Shown here one piece after another: positions 19,718-31,500 of a stretch of 64,000 nt of DNA; the stretch's first letter is position 1, and every line of letters starts with the position of its first letter. The position numbers and the translations under genes are program-made. Under the pieces are notes generated by a model that saw nothing but the letters and a program-made list of their open reading frames with translations, searched no databases and was not told the DNA's origin. The stretch comes from Acanthococcus lagerstroemiae. Lineage: Eukaryota > Arthropoda > Insecta > Hemiptera > Eriococcidae. The stretch lies in assembly GCA_031841125.1 (NCBI GenBank), contig CM063109.1, positions 34,538,038-34,602,037 of the forward strand, given 5' to 3'.

Positions 19718-21059
19718 ATTTACACAAACTACTAGGCCGGTCTACGCGTTAGATTGATCCAGCTTGTACAGTAGGGTGGTCCAAAATTTTTTCTCTCCAA
19801 AAGTTGTGTTCTCAAGGGTTTAATCTGTTCTGGTTGGTGTAGGGACACCCTAGCCAAAGTTTTTTTTTAATTGAAGAATATTTAGGAGTCGCGCACCTCA
19901 GGTGAAGTTCAACATAGATTTCCCCTAAAAAATATTTCAATTATCGAGTACGTCCAGAAATATTAGTTTAGCTCGAAAAAAATTGTGCTCATTATTGCTA
20001 CGTCACTACACTGATTAATACACAATACGTTACTTTTGTCATATGACCGCGATCAAATTTTACGTGTAATTATACCAAGCACATACAGTTTCCTTCAATT
20101 TTAACATATTTTATCTGAAGCAATTTCTGTAATTTTGAATCCCTTTTTGAAACTCTGCACAAACGACCTGATAACGCTGGCTGGAAATAGCGGAATTACA
20201 CCGAATTGGTTTTACAGAATAGCTATTACATTTTACATTACAACAGTCACGTGTTAGTGTTGCCACACGTTCTATTATTCCCTCGTGCTCCTATAGGAGT
20301 ATTGAAAACAGACGTGTGCCAAGTCTCCCTGTATTACGGCACCCAACGATGACTACACCCACACTATCTGTAATTTTGGGCCTTGAAAAATCTGCAAGTC
20401 AACTTCCAAGATTCTTTTCTTGGAAATGAAATTCTTGCATTTTTTTTTTTTTTTTCAATAGGCAGAATGTGGGTGAGTCGGCAGGTCTCTTTTTTCAGGG
20501 GTAGGGTTTGTCACATCTATTTCAAATCTTGTAAACACCATTTGATTCCTCGATTCGGTAATGAATCAGCACGGAAAACCGTTAATAAAAATTACGGGTG
20601 GAATCATAACAACCTCGAAAATGAAATCCATCGACCTCACAAATCCTTATTTTGATGTATCTAGTGATAGTTTTTAGGTTTTGCCTCTCTATGGACTCTT
20701 TTGGGTTAGAACGGGACCCAGAAATCATGAAAACGACTTTTATACATTTTTGTGCATTTTTATGCCCTCACCGGGGACTATAATGAAGTGAGTCCACTTT
20801 CTACCAGAATTCTAGACGGAGGCATCGATTTTGAAAATTTTTTCTTAATAAAAGTGCGAGTAGGTACTCGATTCGCACATTCATACTCAGGGCCGGTTTG
20901 AGCAATTTTTACTGAAGGGGGTAGATTATAAAAGTGCCGAATTGCCGCATAGAAATTCAAAAAAATGCCGAATTGTCAAATAGAAATTTTAGTCACATTT
21001 TTTCGACTGTATGAATCGTCGAAGCAAAAGTAAGAAAAAAAAGCTTTTTACTTTTTGGC
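19718..21059. other. Gene-free stretch
   Basis: AT-rich with no recognised coding domain or repeat. A possible transposon end, agggccggtttgag, occurs at 20889, but no partner end was found. Confidence 0.35.
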
Positions 21060-21760
21060 TTTTTCCAACTTCTTAACTGAAAGTTTCCAACTGAGCTGTC
21101 AAATAAGTCGTGAAAGCAAAAAAAGAAGCTTCCGATTTGTCGAATTTACATTTTACTTTTGTAGATCTCTTTGAGGGATCCGTAGTTTTTCCACGCATTA
21201 GCTCTTTTTTCAAACATGCTTTTTTGCTTTTCTCGCAGAACTCGTTGACCATTTTTTGCAGTTCTTTTGCTTCTTGGGAAATAAGCACGACATCTCCGCA
21301 AATCTCAAATTACTGAGCCACTTTCCGTTTATTTTTATCACTTGTCTTTTCACCTGAGCAGAATTTTCCGACTATTTCCGAATTTCCCCAGTCTTTCCCC
21401 ATTTCGGCGGTGAAATCCCCCATTACTATTTGATGATATCCCCTTTCTTTCGCAGAGGTATCTGACCCTACTTTATAAAACTCTCCCTTCTCTTCTTTAT
21501 CGACTATATGTGTGGGGACATTAATTTGGATCGTACTCAAAATCGCAAGTCTTTTTCGACGTTAGTTTCAATACTCTTATTCTATCGGAGATGTATCTGA
21601 TTTCCATGATTTTTTTCAGTCCATTTCTGGTGAACATAGAAGCCTGTCCCTCTATATCCTTTTTTTGTGTTTCCAAAAAAATAAATTGTTCCCATTTTAG
21701 CGTTTTACCAGTTTTTCGCCAAATTTTCTTGTTTCCGCTAAACCTATTAGTCCAGGCAAA
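21060..21760 (-). pseudogene. RTE-like LINE with endonuclease fused to palm by internal deletion
   Basis: Reading the minus strand from 21760: PGLIGLAETRKFGEK (endonuclease glutamate block), then INVPTHIVDKEEKGEFYK and the GDF block MGDFTAEMGKDWGNSEIVG (21430-21370). After 21310 the sequence jumps to NLRFA..DVVLISQEAKELQ, the region around the reverse transcriptase ADD motif, then KKACLKKELMRGK. The part between, including the endonuclease C-terminus and the fingers, is gone. In GDFTAE the usual asparagine of GDFNA is changed. Confidence 0.75.
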
Positions 21761-22479
21761 TTAGACAAAAAACAGGCCAATTAAGATATTTTTAGGTATA
21801 AAGCGAGACTTTGCGTAAAAGTATCAGTTAAGGTCCCAAAAACATGCCACTAAAAGTCCCGCCCTCAAGTGTTCTGCTAACTTTTCTGTGGCATGTTTTA
21901 GACCCCCAAAATCAATTTTTCGGCCATATCTCGAAAAGTTGGAGTCCTAGAAAAAAATGTTTCAAACAAAAAATGTTCCTCCTGAAATTGCCAATTAGAT
22001 GAATACTTTAATATACATAGTTTAGATCAGGTCGTTAGCCTATTGAGATCTTTAAAGTAGTGTAATTTTTCCACAAAAACCAAAAATCGCTGATAGACCG
22101 ATGAATTTGAGGGGCATGCAAGTCTTTCTTCAGAGTAGAGTATTCTTACATATATCTTGGGCCATAATAAGTCTAAGTGAACAATGTACCCGTGTATTCA
22201 TCTTGGTTTTGGCTGTTAGTAAAACATTTCATGTGTTTAGTGCATGAAAACTCTCCATTTGTGAAAAATTTTACTACTTTAAAGATCTCTATAGGCTAAT
22301 GACCTGATCTAAACTATGTGCAGGAGGGGGGGGGGGCTGAAACGTGTCACGGAAAAATTAGCCCAACACTTGGAGGGCGGGACATTTAGAGGCATGTTTC
22401 TGGGACCTTAACTAATACTTTTAAGCAAAGTCCCGCTTTATACCTAAAATGTTTTACAAAATTGCAATTTGCCTGGACT
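21749..22479. mobile_element. Fold-back (long inverted repeat) element, about 731 bp
   Basis: Left blocks tttaggtataaagcgagact (21791) and catagtttagatcaggtc (22016) recur in reverse complement on the right as agtcccgctttatacctaaa (22429) and gacctgatctaaactatg (22301). A further 14-base match agtccaggcaaatt / aatttgcctggact lies at 21749-21762 and 22466-22479. The arms are about 300 bases with indels and the loop holds unpaired sequence. There is no coding capacity. The outer edge overlaps RTE endonuclease sequence on the left, so the exact boundary and target duplication are uncertain. Confidence 0.7.
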
Positions 22480-23199
22480 GTATTACATCGAAACCTATTT
22501 TTCCACAAATTTTTTCCAACTGCTATAACCGAGTGTCATCCGCTATCAGGATTACCAGATTGGGCGATAAATCGCCAATTAGGCGACTTAGGAGACCCGT
22601 TTGCGACGAAAAATCTACTCAGGCGACTAATCGCAAATTGGGCAACTTTTTTCTTTGCGCACATACACAAAATAAAATTATATTTTCCCCCAAAATGTTC
22701 GTTTTTTCTACTCAAACTTCATTTTGGAAATGTTAACAGTGTTACTCATTTCCATGGTAAATAAAAACGGGAAATCGAGCACGCTTTATGGTAACACTTT
22801 TTGCTGTATCTGATTTAGCTGATCTCTACTGTTCACCGTTTAAGTTACATATAAGCTACGAGGGAAAATTTTTCAGCGACTTTGGACTACACTGCGTGAT
22901 GAAAATGGCGACTTCACTTTACCAGTATCTGGTCACCCTGCCCGCTATGCCTTTTACAATTAAATGTAACAATGTTTAATTTCCTACCATGAATTTTTTG
23001 CTCTTTACTTTCCCTTCTTTCCATTTTACCTGAATGTAGTGTTGTTCGTAGTCCATGGGCTTGGGTGGTAGGTTGCATCACTTCAGCCCCGCAGCCGCTG
23101 CATTCCGGATTGGGCTGTTTTTTTTTGCTGTTTTTTTTTTTTTTTTTTTTTAATATAGTGCTCTGGAAATTTTAAAATTGATTACCCATTATTTGTCCG
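22480..23199. other. Gene-free stretch
   Basis: No recognised domain. A local patch at 22555-22645 repeats aggcgact-like words (gggcgataaatcgcc, aggcgactta, aggcgactaa). A long T run lies at 23128-23150. Confidence 0.35.
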
Positions 23200-23204
23200 G
23201 TTCC

Positions 23205-23690
23205 TGGTGGCTTGGTGGCCGAGTGGATTCGAACCCTGCCTCCTAATCCACGAAGCGCGAATTCGAATCGCAGTACGGACGGCGAATTTTTAAGATTAAA
23301 GTATGATAAGAAAATATTAAAATACAAGAATATATGAAAAAACTTTAACATCCGACCAAGCCACACCAATTGTAGCAAGAGGTGGAGTTCAATTTAATTG
23401 TTCCGCCGGAATTCAAAAAGACTACAATTGGGTTTACCACACCTGTAGACTATAACACCTGACTAGTCTGGTGTGCTATGCTAGTTGCATGCCCCTTATA
23501 GAGAAGGAAAACTCTTTCATAACCATTCCCCAGTAATGGCTTGTCACCAAGGAGAATTAGACTATAACCCTTGTATCAAAATAATAATTGATCGAGGATG
23601 CCTATGTCCCAGTGGGTGAACCAAAACACCTGTTTCAAGGCTGTATTTATTTATTTATTCGTCCGGTTCCGGGCCCAGGCCTCGCTGGCC
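23205..23690 (+). repeat. Second tRNA-derived SINE-like repeat
   Basis: A polymerase III-like A box TGGCCGAGTGG at 23216-23226 is followed by a B-box-like GAATTCGAATC at 23260-23270, on a different tRNA-like head from the main SINE family. A long unrelated body follows and the unit may end near the atttatttatttatt run at 23646-23661. Only one copy is visible here, so its length and family status are uncertain. Confidence 0.45.
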
Positions 23691-24619
23691 TTGGCTGTCC
23701 GAACACATAAAATTAAGATTCCCTTCTTCTGAACTTCGGTTCTAAAAAATCGAAGCAGCTCTGTCAGCTTTTAAATTTCGAAAAAGAAAGCGAAAAGCAT
23801 AACCAGCTTACAATCTCCCGTTCCGCCTAAAAAGTTGAAACCGTTTTCTTTCGGAAAGTTCGGATCCTCAGGTTAAAACAATCGAAGGAGAAAAAACCTT
23901 TTTTACTTGTTCTCAAATATTTTCCAGGTCGGTGACATCTTGTTGTAACAAATTTAAATCCCCGTCCAGTGAATTTACGTCGAAGATGAAAGTGAAAAAT
24001 ATTGTTTCGCCAACCGTTTCAAAGACATTTTTAAAATTAATCTGCAGCAATATTGTTCGTTTCTTCCAATAAGGTACGCTAGGAATTGAAAACAGACAAT
24101 TGTACAATTTGAATATTTGATCCCAATTTCAAAAGTAACCGCAAGAGAGTCGAATACATACAAAGTCTTATGGGGTGGCATCGAACACGAGAAAAGACAT
24201 CATCGCTTTTATTACCAGTAGTACGACGTTGGTATTTTTTATTTATAAATAAAATCCGAAAACTCTCTGGGAAGTGTTCATATTGTGTAACTAGTAAATA
24301 CCTTACGCTCGATAGATTTCATATTCAGAAAAAGAAAAAAGAAATACTGTCGTGTGTTCGATATATATGTATAAAATCTTCTGAGAGTCGTACTGATACG
24401 AACTGATGATATTGACGTGTGCTTTCCTCTCCGTATCATCATGGAACTCGTGAACGATTATCGAAAGAGTCACCAAAATTGCAATTGCAATTTGTTTAAA
24501 GAATGTTTGGAATTGTATAGATTATTTCATTATCTACAGCGAAGTGTACAACTCTATATCTATCAAGTAACAGAAAAGTTGATCGCATGATCAACGAGTT
24601 TAACTTGAACATAAATTTA
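23691..24619. other. Gene-free stretch
   Basis: No recognised coding domain on either strand. A CG-rich patch with ggcctcgctggccttggc follows 23680 and could be a LINE or SINE 3' end. Confidence 0.35.
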
Positions 24620-24627
24620 GTAAGGTC

Positions 24628-25206
24628 CAGTGATGTCCCCATGAATTTTTTTGAGGGGGGCTCTAAATTATGAATAATTTTCCTCATTAAAAAAAAAAAA
24701 ACATCTCAGTCAAAGGTCATATTCGCTTCAAAATAGGTCATCGTTTATAAATTCGCAATAAAACCGCAATAAATTTATAAAAAAGTACAAAAAAATTTAT
24801 TTTCAACAAAATGGATTAAAATTTAAAATTATTACAGACGTTACAGTGGGTACAAAGGTTTATTTAGTAAATACATTTTTTTTTTTTTAAATCCTGAGTA
24901 TTTTTATCACTATCAGTGTGGTAGGTTAAGGAGACGTAAAAATGTAGCAAAAATATTATACAACAATTAACAACACTATAAAATTACAACAGGGACCAAT
25001 AGTAACGCTTAAGTCGGACTTTTTTGCATTGCACTTTTCAAAGTCTAATCATTGACTAGTATCTTGATGAATTTTTGATTTTACAAGACTGAATTTTGTT
25101 TATTTTAAGTAATTTCTCGAGGAGGGGCTGAGCCCTTCCTCGATTTTCCTAAAAATTCTTGAGACGGGGCTAAGCCCCGATAGTCCCCCCTATGGGAACA
25201 TCCCTG
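24628..25206. mobile_element. hAT-like MITE, 579 bp, with perfect 8-bp target duplication
   Basis: The left end cagtgatgtccccatg and the right end tatgggaacatccctg are inverted repeats with 13 of 16 matches. The flanks are gtaaggtc at 24620-24627 and gtaaggtc at 25207-25214, identical over 8 bases. Both features fit the hAT superfamily. The interior is AT-rich with no open frame, so the copy depended on a transposase made elsewhere. Confidence 0.85.
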
Positions 25207-25214
25207 GTAAGGTC

Positions 25215-26756
25215 TATAATGTACTCTAGGGGTTCAGCTGACCATGGGCGGCAACTTCAGCGGTGCTTACAGGCTCTAGCATATATGATGAAAATTTTAA
25301 AGCACCACATGGGAAAATTGAAGTTAGATGGGGAGGGTAGAGGTATCTCAAAAGACCCTGAGAAGGGAGGAGAGAGTCGAATCAAGTCGAGCGCCTCATG
25401 AGAAAAAGGTAAGTTCCTTCCTTTGCAGCTGACCATCAAGGTAATGCAACTGATTTGGGATTAAAATGGTATAATAGTTAATTCAATCTGTTAGAAACAT
25501 TTTATTCTTTGTCATTCCGCTACAGTCAATTCTTTTGTGTAAATTGAAAATGAATCCTGAGTACAATCTGGATTCTGAATATTTTTCTCCATGTTTTTTC
25601 CTAAAATCCGTATTGAAGTTTCCAACCGTGTCAAGATTCTGTTTTCCCACCATATCCATCATTTCAATGCGGATTCTTTGTGGATTATCTAAAATCCTCG
25701 TTTTTAGAAGACTAAATTTCTAGATTGGGATTGTTCTTGAATTCTAGGTACCCATTTTTGAACAATAATCTGAATGTGTAGATTTGAATAGGTTCTTAGA
25801 TTCAGAATCATTTTGGTAACCATTTCTGATTTTGAGTCACTTTTGGTTGAACTCTTGCATTCACTTTTTTTCTCTTTTGTTGAATTCTTTACAGTTCTCT
25901 TGTCTGTGGCTATGCCTGTGTGTTAGCTGACTGCTATGAGCGCAAATAGATTTTTCACGGGGGATGGAGGGCGCAAAAATTTTTTCAACCGCTTCGTTCG
26001 CGAATTTATATAGAATGGCAGCATCCCTGCTGCTCTCCGTGTGAAACTTTCCAAATTTTGGGAATCGAAGGCTTTTAATACACTTTGGTGGCTAAGCTTC
26101 CCTACTTTCACTTATGCTGACTGCGTCACTGGCTATCTTTTAGTCTCCCTCTGTGTTAATTTGGCATGATCTTGAGGTAGCAGATTCCCTGCAATTTCTT
26201 AGGATTTGTCACGCAGATACCAAGCCTATCCATTATTTCTTTTTTTCAGGCTAACTAGCTGACGTCCAGTGGTGTAAATTCAAAGGAATGGGAATGGCCC
26301 CCTTCCCTCTGTGAAGTGTTTGGATTTTTTCCGAGAACGGAAAATGAAAAAATCTTTCCTGCCCTGAAATCTCCAAAGTTGAATCCTAGTTGCATTAGTG
26401 CTTCTTTGGTCTTGTTTTCGTCTTTTGTGGACTAGATTTGGTGGGTTTCGGTATTCTGTGATCTTATTATTTCTTGGTATTTTTTGAAATCTTTCTGGCA
26501 TGGATTTGATGTTCTGGTTTGGTTTCCTCTCGTACTGATCTGGTCTGTGTTTGTCTTAATTCCATGATTTTAGATGTATATTTCTCTTCATACGATCGCT
26601 TTTGTTAATTTGATTTGGTTTCATCTGTCTTACATTTCTTTATAAATTGCTCTCGCGGTTTTTCAAATCTTTATTGTTCTTGTTTTAGTTTTGCTTAAAG
26701 TCCAATCAAAATAAGAAAGAACGGTGGCAGGGGAAGGAAGGTACTCATGAGGGCCT
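25215..26756. other. Gene-free stretch
   Basis: No recognised domain. A possible transposon end, gcgtcactg, lies near 26122 and another, cagtggtgtaaattc, near 26268, but the ends and flanks could not be paired convincingly. Confidence 0.35.
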
Positions 26757-26880
26757 GCTACACTGATGGTGTGGTGGAACGTATGGCGATGCACGCATGC
26801 CAACGTGGCCTCTATGACACCGCACCCTTGGCCCCGGAAACTACCCTTTCGAGTATCGCATCAAAGACCAGAGGGAACTG
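26757..26880 (-). repeat. R1-like LINE 3' UTR fragment, copy 3
   Basis: The plus strand reads ggtgtggtggaacgtatggc, then actaccctttcgagtatcgc, which is the reverse complement of the terminal part of the R1-like 3' UTR at 15800-15931. Only the last 120 bases are present, a strongly 5'-truncated insertion on the minus strand. Confidence 0.7.
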
Positions 26881-29800
26881 TTACACTGTTGCAGTGAAAC
26901 GTAAAACTAAAAATACAGGTAACCACCGACAGGTGACGAGAATTCTTATTGTTAAATAATTATAATAATTCATTTCTGAACTGCCGAACACCTACTGATA
27001 ACATGAAACACAGATTGTGATAATGCAGTACATACGCTGTGTGGAAGCGCCTCTTTGCCCCTTTTATTATTCCGGCACTCTTATTTTGAATGGACTTTAG
27101 TTTTGATTTTGTTTCAGTCCTATCTCTGGTCTCATTCTGGTGTAAGTTTCTTACTCTTGATCCAATTGGTCGATTTTAGAGTTCTCGGATTTCTGTTTGG
27201 TCGTTCTTAGTTCTGATTTAGTAGTTTCTGTTGATTTTTTATCTGTTTTTTTTTTTGTTTTTTCTGGTCTATACGATAGTTTTTGGTATGTATTCGTCTT
27301 CTTCAGTCTTGTAGTTGGTCTCGAGTTTTTGATTTTTGATGCTTTTTAATGTTTTTAGTGTTCAGGTAGCGATTTTTGACCTTTGTTGATAATGAATTGA
27401 TATTGGAGGTTCGGCCTAACATTTATTGTCTTTATTTGGCTGTGTTCGATGTTTCTCCGACATCTTTTGGTAGATTTTGGATATCTTTAGTCACCTATTT
27501 AATTTTTTAATCTTTTTGGGTTCCAGTTGGTGGATTTTATTGGATTTCGGTCTTCTATGGTCTTGTTATAGTTATAGTTTCTTTTGGTGATTTCCTGTAT
27601 TTTTCAGTCTTATTAGGTTCTCTAATGTAGTCTAGCTATGGGGAAAGTTTTTCGGTGGTATGCTCCCCCCACTTCCCGCCACTGATTTACCGGATTTGTC
27701 CAATCGCAGCATAATGAAGACGATGCAAGCAGAAAAAGTCTATTGGTTTTTTTTTAATCTCAAAACCTTCTTCGAAGTGTGTTCATTGCTGTGCCACTGC
27801 TGATGGTCAGCCTGTCTGCCTAGCTCTCGCTGAAGCTATCTGGCTGGCTGACTATCTGTTCATCTCTTTTTACCTCTGTTTATCAAGCTGATCTATTGGC
27901 TAACAGCCTTTCTTTCTGTCTGTCTATTTATAGAACTAGTATGCTCTGGAAGTCAGTCAGTCATTTTGAACCTTCACTTACTCGTTTCTAAAGTAGTTAT
28001 GAAAATATTGGAAGATATTTTCTCATCAGTAACCTGAAGAGCTTTGATTTTTATTTAGAACTTTTAACCCCTGATATGCCATATTAGAATAACTGTAGAT
28101 AAATTCTGATTTTGACTCTCTCCCTAATTTTTCCTCTGGTGGGTTTACAGAGGTCTGACAATGAGACTAGAAATCGGCACACTAAAGATATAATTCTACA
28201 AGATCAGCTTATTTTGGAGCTCAACCGCTAGCTCCTTATTGATATGTACTAAGGAAAACAGTTGTTTAATTGATCCCAGGATCCGTAGTTTCTTCCGCAA
28301 CGAGGATCAGCTTTTTATTGAATTGTCAATGGCTGGTTGAATATCCTGGCTCTCGGAACTTAGATCTTGACGCTTTCATCTGACAGTTTTTAGAAAAAAG
28401 AACTAGAAGGCAAACAGACAGTAAAACAGACTATGGCCGTCTGACTATTTATTAGCTTGTGTATCAATCCATACAACCGACTAACTGTATGACTGGCTGA
28501 CTCTCGGTCTCTCGGATTTTGGATTTTTCGGCGGTGATGGAGTGGGGGGGGGGTCAAAGTAGAGGATTGATTTTTAGTATAACGAGTTGTATTTCCGAGT
28601 TCACGTATTGAATTTCATAACTGTATGATACAGTACAAGATGATTTCAAGGAGTTAGCGGATAACGAAATAGAATTTTGTATTATAATATTCCAAGACAG
28701 GCTGTTTATGATTTGTTGATCCTATAACTGATGCTATCGTAGTTTGTAATTCGCTTCATTAGGTGTTTATGTGAAAAAGGAAGCCCCTACAATGTGCTAA
28801 CTAATAGTGAAAACCGCGTTCCGTATTTCTTTGTTCTTTAATATTATACCTAAGGAGTTGAAGCAATGAATTCAACAAAAAATAGCAAAACACATTTTGC
28901 ATTTTGGCTTTCTGTGACCCCCTTAAAATATATTCGAACGTCTGCATTTCGATCCTCCGAGTTGGTGTATAAATATGGATGACAAGTATACATGCGTGAA
29001 CTAGCTGTGGATCCGTTTTACCTTCGAGGATCAGTCACCTAAAATTTGAAAAAAATCGTAAGACCGAAGTACGGAATTACTCTACACAATTGTTCCAAAT
29101 TTTACTTGAATTATAGCGCTATTCAAAAATCTTCACTTTTCCCTTTTAACTTTCGAATAACTTGATTCTCCTACCAGTCCAATCCCAATTTTCGTGATAG
29201 TTTATAGAACAAATTGAACGAGTATACGTTTTCACCGAGCCCGAAGCCAATCATAAATGGCCGAGCATCCGCCGAAGTATCTCAAATCGGAAATTAGAAG
29301 AGAAAAAAGACGTACCTAACTTTTTCAAAATATCGCAGATCGTTTCAGAACATTTCCATTGTACTCGTGGTAGAAACGCGAAACGCGTGAAGTTGGCTCT
29401 CACATTAGTCTGGAAAAGCTCATTCGCGATTCCAGAGCTTTACTGCGGGAGAAAGAGAGCGAGAGCGTCAAAAAAAATCCAAATACCTGCTCATTTTTGA
29501 AGTCCAATAAATTCATAAATAATAAACGTTCTAGGGTTCGCAGCCTATTGTTAAGAGCCATAAATGCTCGACGGCGTTTGACGGGTGCTAATATTAAAGT
29601 AAATCTCGTTATTTATCGTCGCTCGATCCCCCCCTAACAATGACATGAAAAGAATTTGCAAAATACTTTCACGTAAATGCGTTCGCCTTTCTCTTTTTAA
29701 AAATACCCAAATCTCTGCCTCTAAGTTCGCGCAGCAGAAACCTTCTCGTGTGTATGAAAATCGTATAAACGAATTTAAACTGTATAATATATATGAAAGG

Positions 29801-31249
29801 GGTATGGCCTGATAAAATCGTCCTTATTGCGCAATTAAACCGATTAATACGTCTGGGTAGGTGTTTTTTGGGGCTGTAAAGACTGTCGAGTGAGTAAGGT
29901 TGCTTTATTCGACGATATCGTCACTAGAAATTGAAACTGAACCGCGAATTTTTTTATTCGTGCGAAATTAGTGATTGGTCGATTTAAGGGTCACTATGAA
30001 TCAAGTACTTTTTTCTCCAGACCTATGTGCACTGAAATGTCGATGGCAGCCTCTTTGTAGCAAGAAGAGTCAGAATACGCTTTGAGGTGAAATTCGGCCC
30101 GAATTCGAGTCCATTGCGCGAAAATAGCTCCGACATTGCTGGTGAAATAAAGAAAGAAAAAAAAATCATTAAAATCGAAAAAAACGAACGGTTTTTTATA
30201 AAACTCTAGAAGTTTTATTTCATAAAAGAAAACGATAATGCATGTAAAATTTTAGCTATTTCTAATAGTCAGTAGGTATTGCCAGTACGGCCATTTGTAT
30301 ATTGGAAAAGGCGTGTTTTTTGTCTTCTTAAACTTTGATACGCTTTTGAGCTCAATTTCGTGAACCTAATGACTCGTTTTTACACCATTACATAAAGTAC
30401 AGGAACACCTACAATTTTTTGTATAAGACATTTTTCGGCGTCAACCGCAGGGAAGCCATTACCAGTGTTTAAAAATAGAAATCGAGTCTCTTTAACAGCC
30501 AAATACACGGAAAACAATTCAAGCTGGCCAATGAAAACCCGAAGATGGACGGGAATGGAAAAAAGCGGGTAAGCTGAATTTTAAAATACTGGACACTGTT
30601 CTGATTACTGCCTTATAACTCCCAGTGGATCCCCATAGGGCGTCCTTCAGTTGTGAAGTAAAGTGGACGAAAATCAGTTTTTGACCAAGAACTCGTCAAC
30701 CATGTTCGTGAACTCAAAGTAAAATACATATATGTACTTAGCTACTTACATACGTACATATGATGAAAACTGAAGCTTATCAAATTTTCTAGAAAAAAAA
30801 GAACTTCGCTCTTTCCCTCTAACTGTCTTCAGGATGCCTCACAAGGCGTCAAAGTTAGCCCCCGTTTTCATCAGACTTAAACATGAGCCATATGGAAAAA
30901 AAATACTATTTTCCTCATTTTGTATGATTATGACAAACGGGATCGATATTTTATACTTTCTTATCCTTATATCCCTGAAAATTATTTTTCCTCCCTTCCT
31001 TTACTCCCTCAATTCCACACCTGTGAAATATATGTTTTTTTTATGTTGCAATGGTTCAGAATATTACTATCATAGGAGCTGTCTTCTAGATTATGAAATT
31101 ACATGCAAGAATCATATCAGAATATTATACACATGGTATTCAAAACCTCCGAGTTCAATTTTGATATTATGTTTACACTAAGTTTAAAATAGTAGGTTCA
31201 GGGACAGCCCAGAAATGAAAATGCTATTAAATATAATATAGAAAATGAG
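26881..31249. other. Long gene-free stretch
   Basis: About 4.4 kb without a recognised coding domain or repeat family, and almost without open frames of 60 codons until 30834. From about 26480 to 27660 the plus strand is unusually rich in G and T. Decayed CTGT-type repeats appear at 27805-27935 and, in mixed orientation, at 28410-28510. A G run is at 28544-28553. CpG-rich, unique-looking sequence occupies about 29150-29900. Confidence 0.4.
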
Positions 31250-31250
31250 G

Positions 31251-31500
31251 GGGTCTGGTTAGCTTAGTGGATAGCGCGCTGGTCTCGGAATCAGGAGGTC
31301 CCGGGTTCGAGCGCAAGTAGCAACTCGCTACATTTCGACCTACCCATAGGCCGATTTTTCGGCAAGATGAGAAGAGAGTTAAAACAGCCCTGACAGCCTC
31401 CCCGACGTCTCTGAAGTAATGCTCGAGAGGTCGGATTCCAGGGTACTCCACTGATGATGGCATAACAGCCGAAAGCGCTCTGGAATACAGAAGAAGAAAA
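31251..31500 (+). repeat. tRNA-derived SINE with alternative 3' tail
   Basis: The head ggtctggttagcttagtgga carries an A-box region, and gggttcgagc at 31303-31312 is a B box. The body matches the copies at 2033 and 41245 up to tggattcca-like sequence at about 31440 (gtcggattccaggg). There the usual ctcgggttgagag tail is replaced by ctgatgatggcataacagcc and gaaagcgctctgga. The swap of 3' ends indicates a subfamily using a different LINE-like tail or a template switch. Confidence 0.75.

Noticed and set aside
25915..26135. Possible MITE with ggctat flanks and a gcgtcac end
   Set aside because: The proposed ends are not inverted repeats of each other over enough bases.
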